Of a stretch of 5,812 bases of DNA, positions 1-5,795 are shown piece after piece. Position numbers and translations under genes: made by a program. Within the stretch, counting starts at the first letter, position 1, and each line of letters begins with the position of its first letter. The stretch is from an uncultured Lachnospiraceae bacterium. GTDB lineage: Bacteria; Bacillota; Clostridia; Lachnospirales; Lachnospiraceae. A model generated the notes under the pieces. That model was not told the DNA's origin. It saw only the letters and a list, made by a program, of their open reading frames with translations, and did not search any database. Location of the stretch: positions 1-5,812 of the forward strand of contig USDI01000151.1 in the NCBI GenBank assembly GCA_900553305.1, written 5' to 3'.

Positions 1-2
1 TT

Positions 3-1124
3 GAAGGATTTTCTCATATGATGAAGGATCCTTCATATTGCTATAAGTTCTACTGGCTGGAAGCAATTGTTCAGTTGATTTCAGAAGATATCGGGGAAGC
101 TACGTTTGATACTGTTATTGATGAGATGATCTGTAATGCCTGGTATTCGGTCAGGGAATTCCACATCCATCTTAGCGGATTACAGATGGATGGACAGGTA
201 CGGGACGGACTTGAGCGGGCAGTACTTAAATTATCTGAATTAAGTGGTCTTCCGGCTAATGCTTCAAAGGTTGAGATTAAGAATGCAATAAAAGAATATA
301 ATTCTGATTTAAGGGCAGTGAAAGAGCAGCTTACGAATATGGTTCCTTATCGTGCCCTTGCAGGATTTTTTGACAAGACGGAAGAAACGGCAGATTGGGG
401 AAGTGTAAGAAGAATGACAGCCTATATTGCACATATCAATAAAGAGGTTGTATTGCTGCCTTATACCCTTGGCGAGAGCAGTAAGTTAAAGAAGGAAATT
501 TATTTTCAGCCATCCTGGATGAAAATGATTCAGGATAATATGGTCACCATTCTTGGATGGATTCAATATGAGAAAATCAAGTGGCTTCAGAATAATAATC
601 CGGAGGTCCCGGGACTGGTTTATAAACTGGAGCCGATGAATGAGAAGATGCGTAAGCTTAACAATGTGCGTAAGCTATGGGAAGGTGTTCTTGACCTTAG
701 CACAGTCAGGGATGTATTTACGGATGAAATTGTTAAACCGAAAGAGTATGATGTGGACCACTTTATTCCCTGGTCGTTTGTGATGAATGATGAACTCTGG
801 AATCTGATGCCGATGGATTCGTCTTTAAATTCTTCAAAGAGCAACAAACTTCCAAAGTGGGATCCTTTTTTTGAAAGATTTGCTGCCAATCAGTATCTGC
901 TCTATGGATTTATCCACGAGAAAGCCGAAATTCATAAATTGTACGAGGGATGTTTCCGGGATAACCTGCATTCAATCTGGGCAGGACAGGAATTATATCG
1001 CAAGGGAAATTCGAGGGAAGAATTTTATAACATTCTCCAGAAGAATATGCAGCCGGTTTATGATTCAGCAAGAAGACAGGGATATGAAATATGGAAAGGT
1101 TCAGATGCGTATAAAGGAATGTGA
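3..1124 (+). CDS. HNH endonuclease domain protein (5' end probably outside window)
   Basis: Predicted metal-dependent nuclease. Residue numbers count from the ATG at 18. The HNH core lies at about 244-280: YDVDHFIPW supplies the Asp247-His248 pair, ELWNLMP the central Asn262, and SLNSSKSNKLP the distal Asn/Lys segment. This ordering resembles the HNH module of Cas9-like and related HNH_4 nucleases, but there is no RuvC part. The roughly 240 residues before it are mostly helical and I do not recognise them; no membrane segment or signal peptide is seen, so it is probably cytoplasmic. The start is uncertain. An AAGGA at 4-8 sits 9 bases before ATG 18, yet the frame stays open to the window edge, and from memory family members begin some residues before the YKFYW-like segment; I therefore treat it as 5'-partial. 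Its base composition is more AT-rich than the GH20 gene. DNA as substrate is a family inference; a defence role is possible but unproven. Confidence 0.8.
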   Translation, partial: EGFSHMMKDPSYCYKFYWLEAIVQLISEDIGEATFDTVIDEMICNAWYSVREFHIHLSGLQMDGQVRDGLERAVLKLSELSGLPANASKVEIKNAIKEYNSDLRAVKEQLTNMVPYRALAGFFDKTEETADWGSVRRMTAYIAHINKEVVLLPYTLGESSKLKKEIYFQPSWMKMIQDNMVTILGWIQYEKIKWLQNNNPEVPGLVYKLEPMNEKMRKLNNVRKLWEGVLDLSTVRDVFTDEIVKPKEYDVDHFIPWSFVMNDELWNLMPMDSSLNSSKSNKLPKWDPFFERFAANQYLLYGFIHEKAEIHKLYEGCFRDNLHSIWAGQELYRKGNSREEFYNILQKNMQPVYDSARRQGYEIWKGSDAYKGM

Positions 1125-1180
1125 TACATCATGTAAAATAGTGGAACTTCAATAAATGCAATCAAATGTTTGAAATTTGT

Positions 1181-1186
1181 GGAGGG
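1181..1186 (+). promoter_or_regulatory. Ribosome binding site GGAGGG that decides the start of the small ORF
   Basis: GGAGGG lies 9 bases before the in-frame GTG at 1196. The more upstream ATG at 1166 has no purine-rich element at a useful distance, and this GGAGGG would fall inside its coding sequence. The GTG is therefore the better start. Confidence 0.6.
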
Positions 1187-1195
1187 CGAGAAGAA

Positions 1196-1426
1196 GTGTC
1201 TGAAGTAACAATTTCAAAAGAAAAAATGGATTTTACAATTGATCTTCTCATTACTATGGCAGTTGAAGAGATTGCTGAAGAGACAGGAAAGGACTGTAAA
1301 GAAGTATTAGGTGATTTCTTATGTTCTAAGACGGGCAAGGCTTTATATGATAAGGAAACAAGACTCTGGTGCAATGGACCATCATATATTGCAGAATTAT
1401 ATATGGATGAAATAGGTCAAAGGTGA
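1196..1426 (+). CDS. Small acidic protein of unknown function (76 aa)
   Basis: I do not recognise this protein with confidence. Starting from GTG 1196 it has 76 residues: a polar start, a helical stretch rich in Glu, Ala and Ile (IDLLITMAVEEIAEETGKD), then a Lys/Trp-containing segment (SKTGKALYDKETRLW) and a C-terminal part NGPSYIAELYMDE. There is no signal peptide and no clear membrane helix. The style recalls small Firmicutes proteins found beside toxin-antitoxin or mobile genes, but that is an impression, not an assignment. It follows the HNH gene by 71 bases on the same strand with no visible terminator between, so the two may be co-transcribed, which would fit a partner or immunity role. 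The ORF can be extended to ATG 1166 (86 residues), but the ribosome binding site argues against that. That it is a real gene is supported by the good ribosome binding site and its length. Confidence 0.6.
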   Translation: MSEVTISKEKMDFTIDLLITMAVEEIAEETGKDCKEVLGDFLCSKTGKALYDKETRLWCNGPSYIAELYMDEIGQR

Positions 1427-1543
1427 TTGAAAGTTACATTTAACAGGGGTGCGTACCCTGGGAGATCGAAATCTCTACAGGCAAGGCTCCTATAGAACGG
1501 CGGGGGGGGTTCGCGTGCAAAATCACTATAAGGAGGAATCGAT
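1427..1543 (+). other. Structured non-coding segment upstream of GH20, possible leader RNA
   Basis: This gap holds a chain of potential hairpins. CAGGG 1444-1448 pairs with CCCTG 1456-1460. Immediately after, GGAGAT 1461-1466 pairs with ATCTCT 1471-1476 across a CGAA loop, with one G-U pair. TACAGG 1476-1481 pairs with CCTATA 1489-1494 with one mismatch. GAAC 1495-1498 pairs with GTTC 1509-1512 around a G-rich loop. Eight G run from 1502 to 1509. The segment ends in AAGGAGG at 1530-1536, the GH20 ribosome binding site. It does not match a riboswitch consensus I know, no transcription terminator is apparent, and no convincing promoter is seen. It may be a leader RNA of GH20, a remnant of a mobile element, or an integration junction. 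Confidence 0.4.
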
Positions 1544-3397
1544 ATGTATTTGTTGCCAAAACCGAAAAAATTCAGTCAGTCAGAGGGACAGCTGCTTCTT
1601 AGCCATCATACGGGAATCACAATGACCAGAGAGGTGGCTGATACAGCGCATCATGCAGTCATCCGGCTACTTAAGGAAATCCGGTACAGCACCGGTCTGA
1701 TGCTGCAGGTTTCTGTGGGGGAAGCAAAGCCCGGAGATATTTTCCTGACAGTTGAGCCCGGATTGCAGGAGCAGGCATATGAACTGACGATTGAGGAGAC
1801 CGGTATCCGGATCGCCGGAGGGGATGGAGCCGGTGTGTTATATGGTGTGGAAAGCCTGTGCCAGGTGCTGGGACAGTGTGGTGGAAGCCTTCCCTGCTGC
1901 CATCTTGAGGATACACCGGATATGCTGTACCGGGGATATTATTTTGATCAGACAAGAGGGCGTGTCCTTAAGCTGGAGGAATTGAAAAAAATAGCAGACA
2001 GAATGTGCCGGTATAAGCTGAACCAGCTGCAGCTGTATGTAGAGCATACCTATCTGTTCAGGGACTTTTCGGAAATGTGGAGAGACCAGACTCCCCTTAC
2101 GGCAGAAGAAATTCTGGAATTTGACCGGTACTGCAGGGAACGCCATATTGAACTGGTGCCTTCTCTGGCAAGCTTCGGGCATCTGTGTGAGCTGCTGTCG
2201 ACAAGAACCTATGGAGAACTGTGCGAAATGGAGAATTCCTGGCAGGCTCCGTTTTCCTTCCTGAACCGGATGCGGTATCATACCATTAATGTGTCCGATG
2301 ATAGATCCCTTCCGCTGATTAAGAGCATGATTACAGAATATATGTCACTGTTTTCATCGGATAAATTCAATCTTTGTGCGGATGAAACCTTCTGTCTCGG
2401 AAAATACAAATCCAGGGCGCTTGCAGAAGAACGTGGAGTTCACAGGCTTTATGTGGATTATGTGAAGGAACTGGCAGAGTTTCTGGTGGATAAGGGAAAG
2501 ATTCCGATGTTCTGGGGAGATATTATCTGGAAGTCGCCGGAGCTTCTTAAAGAGCTTCCTGAGAGCATGATCTGTCTGAACTGGGGATATGCGCCGGATC
2601 AGAGAGAGAATGAGACGGCTGCGATTGCCACAGCAGGTGCGACACAGTATCTGTGTCCCGGTGTGTGTGGCTGGAATCAGTGGGCAAATCTGATCGAAAA
2701 CTCTTATAAAAATATTACCAGAATGTGCGGTTATGCAAAAAAATATCATGGAATCGGCATTCTGAATACCGACTGGGGTGATTTCGGACATGTCAATGAT
2801 CCTGCCTTTTCTGTACCGGGCATGATTTATGGCGCTGTATTTTCGTGGAATGGAGAGAATATTCCTTTTGCGGAGCTGAACCGGATGATTTCGCGGATAG
2901 AGTATGGGGATACAACGGAGACTTATGTGGCAAATCTGGCACAGATTTGTGAACGGTCTGTATTTCAGTGGAGAGAAGCAGTTCTGTATTATGAAAGCAG
3001 GGCTCTGAAGCAGAAGCTTGACGAGGAAGAGGATCTTTTCCGTAACGTGGAGAAGGAAAAGACAGAACAGGCAGAGGTGGCACTGAAGGAGCTGTATCAA
3101 AGATTTTTAGAGAATACAGCAGCAATGCCTGCGGATAAAAGACAGCTTCAGTTGCTGTCCGTTACGCTGCAGGGGATAGCCATCTGGAATGAGACCGGAC
3201 TTCTGGCAAAGGATCGTGAAGAAACCGGAGCCTTTGATCGTGCCAGAGGAAGAATGCTTGCAGAAAGACTGGAGAACTGGTTCATGGCATATAAGGAGGT
3301 CTTCAGAATGACCAGCAAAGAAGGAGATCTGCATCATGTTGCGGAGATTGTGTTCTGGTATGCTGACTGGATGCGTGGCAGATTCTCTGAGCAATGA
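1544..3397 (+). CDS. Family 20 glycoside hydrolase (beta-N-acetylhexosaminidase-like)
   Basis: Predicted exo-acting hydrolase removing terminal beta-linked GlcNAc or GalNAc by the substrate-assisted mechanism of GH20. The 617 residues show a GH20b-like N-terminal domain (about 1-125, including YELTIEETGIRIAGGD and AGVLYGVESLCQVL), then a TIM-barrel catalytic domain from YRGYYFDQTRGR (129-140) to about 440, and a helical, Glu/Lys-rich C-terminal region (about 445-617). The acid/base pair is Asp280-Glu281 in NLCADETF; other supporting segments are MFWGDIIW (322-329), LNTDWGDFGHVND (407-419) and FSWNGENIPF (433-442). No signal peptide or anchor is seen, so it should act inside the cell on imported oligosaccharides. 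The start is secured by AAGGAGG at 1530-1536, 7 bases before the ATG. There are no frame breaks. Exact substrate (host mucin glycan, chitin or peptidoglycan fragments) cannot be read from the sequence. The AraC-type gene further right might regulate it, which is inference only. Confidence 0.9.
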   Translation: MYLLPKPKKFSQSEGQLLLSHHTGITMTREVADTAHHAVIRLLKEIRYSTGLMLQVSVGEAKPGDIFLTVEPGLQEQAYELTIEETGIRIAGGDGAGVLYGVESLCQVLGQCGGSLPCCHLEDTPDMLYRGYYFDQTRGRVLKLEELKKIADRMCRYKLNQLQLYVEHTYLFRDFSEMWRDQTPLTAEEILEFDRYCRERHIELVPSLASFGHLCELLSTRTYGELCEMENSWQAPFSFLNRMRYHTINVSDDRSLPLIKSMITEYMSLFSSDKFNLCADETFCLGKYKSRALAEERGVHRLYVDYVKELAEFLVDKGKIPMFWGDIIWKSPELLKELPESMICLNWGYAPDQRENETAAIATAGATQYLCPGVCGWNQWANLIENSYKNITRMCGYAKKYHGIGILNTDWGDFGHVNDPAFSVPGMIYGAVFSWNGENIPFAELNRMISRIEYGDTTETYVANLAQICERSVFQWREAVLYYESRALKQKLDEEEDLFRNVEKEKTEQAEVALKELYQRFLENTAAMPADKRQLQLLSVTLQGIAIWNETGLLAKDREETGAFDRARGRMLAERLENWFMAYKEVFRMTSKEGDLHHVAEIVFWYADWMRGRFSEQ

Positions 3398-3530
3398 CCT
3401 GCAGGCATGGTTTGTTTAATGTGATGAAGAAGTAAAGGAATTTGTATAAATAATGCACAATAAAACAATGGGAAAATAGGACTATGCATTGCAGATAATT
3501 GTTTAAAATGACGGAATAATCAGAGCATTA

Positions 3531-3559
3531 TTCATGAAAAGGTAGAAAAGTGCTATATA
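3531..3559 (+). promoter_or_regulatory. Candidate promoter for the chemoreceptor
   Basis: TATATA at 3554-3559 is preceded by TGC, giving an extended -10 (TGNTATATA). TTCATG at 3531-3536 lies exactly 17 bases upstream as a poor -35, matching the consensus at three of six positions. Transcription would start near 3566 and give a leader of roughly 145 bases. No sigma-28 type (TAAA with CCGATAT) motif was seen, although many chemotaxis genes use one. Confidence 0.35.
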
Positions 3560-3572
3560 AAGTATATAAATA

Positions 3573-3594
3573 TGCAATGGTTCAGAGCCATGCA
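3573..3594 (+). other. Leader hairpin upstream of the chemoreceptor
   Basis: TGCAATGG at 3573-3580 pairs with CCATGCA at 3588-3594, giving seven base pairs with a single bulged A and a seven-base loop TTCAGAG. It would sit close to the 5' end of the predicted chemoreceptor transcript. It is not followed by a T run, so it is not an intrinsic terminator. A regulatory role is unknown. Confidence 0.3.
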
Positions 3595-3709
3595 AAATGG
3601 CTTTCTACTGCCAGGCATTCATGCAGGAATGGTTGCGCAAATACGAACGAAAGGAAATAGCAGGCTATGTTATCAAAAAAGAGCACAATGAAAGAAAAAA
3701 CTGGAAAAA

Positions 3710-4444
3710 ATGCATTTGCAGGAAAGGATCAATTATGGTTATAAAGCAGTCATTGCCATGACGCTGGTTTCAGGATTGCTTTCTATGTTGGTTATCGGTG
3801 CGTTGTTTGCAAACATGCACAATTATGTTGAAAAGGTCAATGCCGCAGATACCGCAGTGAAGCTTTGTAGAATTAATGCAGCTGCAAGAAATATCCGGGA
3901 AATGGCACTGAATAGTGATGCCTCCTCTTATGATGGTTATGAAGAAACGGTGGTCGGTCTTCTTGACAACGTAGAAGGGGAATTGAAGACCTTAAAAGAA
4001 ACCGGTGTGGTTTCGGAGGAGCTTTACAATGAATATTCCTCCGCACTTTCCGATTGGGGAAATAAGGGCTTGGCCATCATTAAGGAGATTAAAGAAGGGC
4101 AGGACCAGCAGGCCGTTGATGATATTTTAAATGAGTGTACTCCGGCATTGAACACATTGGTGGAAATTGCACAGAAGCTGGACGCAGTGACTGATGAACT
4201 GAGTGAACAGGCTGTGAACCTTACCATACTTTGTGCAGTTGTGGGAGTATGCATTATTGTCGTTTGTCTGGTGCTGGCAATTCTTCTGGCAATCAGAATA
4301 GGAAAAAGAGTACTTCATACCATATTGGAGCCATTGCATGCCATTGAAAATGTCGCGGCAGAACTGACCGAAGGAAATAGGAAATTGACAAAATTATTGC
4401 AACAATTAATGAAATTGCAAGTCAGACCAATTTACTTGCACTGA
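3710..4444 (+). pseudogene. Methyl-accepting chemotaxis protein, N-terminal fragment of a broken gene
   Basis: This is the sensor half of a transmembrane chemoreceptor. A short cytoplasmic start (MHLQERINYGYK) is followed by TM1 (about 13-35), an extracellular, mostly helical sensor domain of 4HB type (about 36-168), TM2 (about 170-196, rich in Val, Leu, Ile and Cys) and the first helix of HAMP, with LEPLHAIENVAAELTEGN at 206-223. After Asn223 the frame leaves the family pattern and reads 21 unrelated residues to a stop at 4442-4444, while the receptor sequence resumes in another frame from 4381. The second HAMP helix, the methylation region and the ascending signalling helix are absent. The start is weakly supported, with only a poor GG-containing element upstream. 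One base fewer in the A run at 3695-3700 would join ATG 3688 to this frame and give MKEKLEKMHLQ, so the 5' end may also have a slip. As it stands it cannot couple to CheA/CheW. Confidence 0.85.
4372..4385 (+). repeat. Tandem AGGAAAT pair at the chemoreceptor deletion junction
   Basis: AGGAAAT occurs twice back to back, at 4372-4378 and 4379-4385. The first copy encodes the end of HAMP (EGN in the upstream frame). The second begins the downstream frame (EIDKII), whose upstream side is closed by a TAG at 4378-4380. The place where receptor homology changes frame coincides with this repeat, as expected for a deletion scar formed at short homologies or a local duplication. Confidence 0.7.
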
Positions 4445-4872
4445 ATGCATCCATTGAAGCTGCAAGAGCCGGAGAAGCAGGAAAAGGCTTTGCGGTAGTG
4501 GCAAATCAGGTAAATATTCTGGCTGACCAGAGCGCAAAGGCGGCACAGGAATCGGCAGCATTAATTGAGAGCTCCGTCCGGGCTGTTGAAAAGGGTATGG
4601 TTATTGCAGAAGAGACCGCAAAGCAGCTCGAAGAGGTGGCAGAAGGTTCAAAGGTAATCACAACTGAGGTGACCGGTGTCGCAGAAGCCTTGCAAATTCA
4701 GACAGAGCAGATATTACAGATCAATGCCGGTATTGAGCAGATCAATGATGTGGTACAGTCAAATTCTGCAACTTCACAGGAAAGCGCGGCTGCAAGTCAT
4801 GAGATGAGCAGTCAGGCAGAGAACCTGCGGGATATGATCAGCCGGTTTAAGGTGATGGAAGTGGAAGGATAA
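4381..4872 (+). pseudogene. Methyl-accepting chemotaxis protein, C-terminal signalling fragment
   Basis: This is the continuation of the chemoreceptor in a frame different from the sensor part. It is open from the TAG at 4378-4380 to the stop at 4870-4872 and gives 163 residues. It begins EIDKIIATINEIASQTN and passes through the near-invariant hairpin tip (LLALNASIEAARAGEAGKGF), which normally contacts CheA and CheW. It then follows the descending helix with methylation-type Glu/Gln/Ala patterns (SATSQESAAASHEMSSQ) and ends at SRFKVMEVEG, with no CheR-binding pentapeptide. There is no proper start of its own: the first in-frame start-like codon is GTG 4498, inside the conserved domain. Compared with family members, the whole ascending arm of the signalling hairpin is missing. 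It converges with the AraC-type gene, with only 8 bases between the stops and no visible terminator. Most likely untranslated or inactive. Confidence 0.85.
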
Positions 4873-4880
4873 GGCAGCGG

Positions 4881-5702
4881 CTAAACCGTTGAAATAAAAT
4901 CACGTTTAAATTGTACGGCAGTAATTCCTTCATAGCGTTTGAACATTTTACAGAAATAGCTTGCGGTACAGAATCCGGTTTCTGCTGCAATCTGCTCAAT
5001 GGTCATGGATGTGCCGGTAAGAAGCTCTTTGGCAACCTGAATGCGGCGTTTGGCAGCATATTCCATGGGCCGGGTATGGAGCATGGTGCGGAAGAGCAGA
5101 CACAGATGCTGCTTGCTTACACCGCAGTGGCTGCATAATTCTTCCATGGTGATGGAAGACTGATAATGATTGTTGATATAATCAATGGCCTTGATTAGTG
5201 CCGGATGATAGGTGTTGCCGGATTCCCTGTGGGAAATGCAAAGGTTGAACTCCACAAGGAAGGAGTATAATAGTCCGGATGCACGATAGTTGCCAAGCAG
5301 ATTGTCCGAATGCAGGGCGTCATGCATGGAACGGAACAGATATTCCAGCCGGGTAGTTTCTGTCAGATGGAAAATACCCGGCTCTTTCATGTCAAGATTT
5401 CCTAATAGCAGGGGAAGAGCATCCCCGGCAGGGACAATCCAGTGAATGTTCCATACATCCTCATCCGGATAATATTCATGCGGAAAATCGGCCGGGAGAT
5501 AGAGAAACGTATTTGGTGGAATCAGACATTTCTTATTTTCATAAAGTAAGGTACCGCTGCCCTTAGTACAGAACAGAATCTGGGGGCAGGGGTACCCGTT
5601 CCTGCGGATCACGTGATCCTGACATTGCTGTAATCCCATATTAATTAAATAAACAGGGAGCTCCTTTTCGGAGCCGATAATCGGATAGTCACAGAAAATC
5701 AT
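4881..5702 (-). CDS. AraC-family transcriptional regulator with cupin sensor domain
   Basis: This is a DNA-binding regulator of 273 residues, the usual size for its family. The N-terminal part (about 10-100) has the cupin/AraC-binding pattern: an early Gly-rich turn at CTKGSGTLLYENKK (45-58), then PPNTFLYLPADFPHEYYP (62-79) and VWNIHWIV (83-90). Such domains usually bind a sugar or other small ligand. The C-terminal part (about 168-268) has two helix-turn-helix motifs, one at about 184-205 (SITMEELCSHCGVSKQHL region) and one at about 234-257. The second is followed by the typical AraC ending YEGITAVQFKRDF. It is soluble and cytoplasmic. The start is supported by GAGG (plus-strand CCTC 5711-5714), 8 bases before the ATG. 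It probably activates carbohydrate genes; GH20 in this window or genes beyond the right edge are candidates, but no operator evidence links them. Confidence 0.92.
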   Translation of the reverse strand: MIFCDYPIIGSEKELPVYLINMGLQQCQDHVIRRNGYPCPQILFCTKGSGTLLYENKKCLIPPNTFLYLPADFPHEYYPDEDVWNIHWIVPAGDALPLLLGNLDMKEPGIFHLTETTRLEYLFRSMHDALHSDNLLGNYRASGLLYSFLVEFNLCISHRESGNTYHPALIKAIDYINNHYQSSITMEELCSHCGVSKQHLCLLFRTMLHTRPMEYAAKRRIQVAKELLTGTSMTIEQIAAETGFCTASYFCKMFKRYEGITAVQFKRDFISTV

Positions 5703-5710
5703 AGGGAATA

Positions 5711-5727
5711 CCTCGGTTGGAATTATA
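5711..5727 (-). promoter_or_regulatory. -10 box and ribosome binding site of the AraC-type gene
   Basis: Read on the minus strand, a perfect TATAAT occupies 5722-5727 and GAGG occupies 5711-5714. No good -35 is found at 16-18 bases; the place where it would lie (about 5744-5751) is the near arm of the long inverted repeat. If this -10 is used, the leader would be only about 13 bases and the ribosome binding site would be almost at the 5' end. A promoter lacking a -35 would fit one that needs an activator. Confidence 0.4.
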
Positions 5728-5742
5728 TGAATGTCTATTCAG

Positions 5743-5795
5743 AACCCCATTCGTAAAACCGTTGCTAAAGCAACTTAGGTTTTACGAATGGGGTT
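5743..5795. repeat. Long perfect inverted repeat (18-bp arms plus inner 5-bp stem)
   Basis: AACCCCATTCGTAAAACC at 5743-5760 is the exact reverse complement of 5778-5795. Between them GTTGC 5761-5765 pairs with GCAAC 5770-5774 across a TAAA loop, leaving only TTA (5775-5777) unpaired. The whole can fold as a 23-bp stem. Neither side is followed by a T run, so it is not a classical terminator in either direction. It lies just upstream of the AraC-type start codon and overlaps the position of its -35. It could be an operator, a mobile palindromic element or a transcription barrier. Confidence 0.85.

Larger units (their letters stand above)
3398..3709. other. Intergenic region between GH20 and the chemoreceptor remnant
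   Basis: There is no convincing gene here. The stretch is AT-rich in its first two thirds. No U-tract terminator follows GH20; CCTGCAGG at 3398-3405 is only a short palindrome. A dyad GAATAAT 3514-3520 / ATTATTC 3527-3533 overlaps the left part of the candidate promoter. A leader hairpin is described separately. A short open frame from ATG 3572 to the stop at 3689-3691 (39 codons) has no ribosome binding site and is not called. Confidence 0.5.

Noticed and set aside
744..860. Cas9, IscB or another RNA-guided nuclease
   Set aside because: Only the HNH core resembles them. There is no RuvC motif, no arginine-rich bridge helix, no CRISPR repeats and no recognisable guide RNA upstream in the window.
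1444..1500. TPP riboswitch, because of GGGGTGC followed by CTGGGAGAT
   Set aside because: The order and spacing of the conserved blocks are wrong and the later TPP core blocks are absent; GH20 is also not a thiamine gene.
1444..1518. Group II intron 5' end (GTGCG at 1449-1453 resembles the intron start)
   Set aside because: No reverse transcriptase gene, no domain V-like hairpin and too little space; five bases are not evidence.
2354..3100. Long antisense open frame (248 codons) inside GH20
   Set aside because: It lies opposite a gene with intact catalytic motifs, shows low-complexity composition rich in His, Ile, Leu and Cys, and has no domain pattern; it is a codon-bias shadow.
3572..3691. 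39-codon open frame starting MQWFRAMQNG
   Set aside because: No ribosome binding site, overlaps a leader hairpin, and no recognisable protein features.
3540..3710. Cyclic di-GMP riboswitch ahead of the chemoreceptor
   Set aside because: Such switches are common before clostridial chemoreceptors, but the conserved core blocks (CGCAAAGC type and the ACCGG receptor) are not present.
4911..5138. Plus-strand open frame inside the AraC-type gene
   Set aside because: It covers the helix-turn-helix region of a clear minus-strand gene and has no independent support.
5743..5795. Intrinsic terminator or integron attC site
   Set aside because: No T run follows the stem on either strand, and the flanking bases do not match the attC core consensus beyond AAC and GTT.
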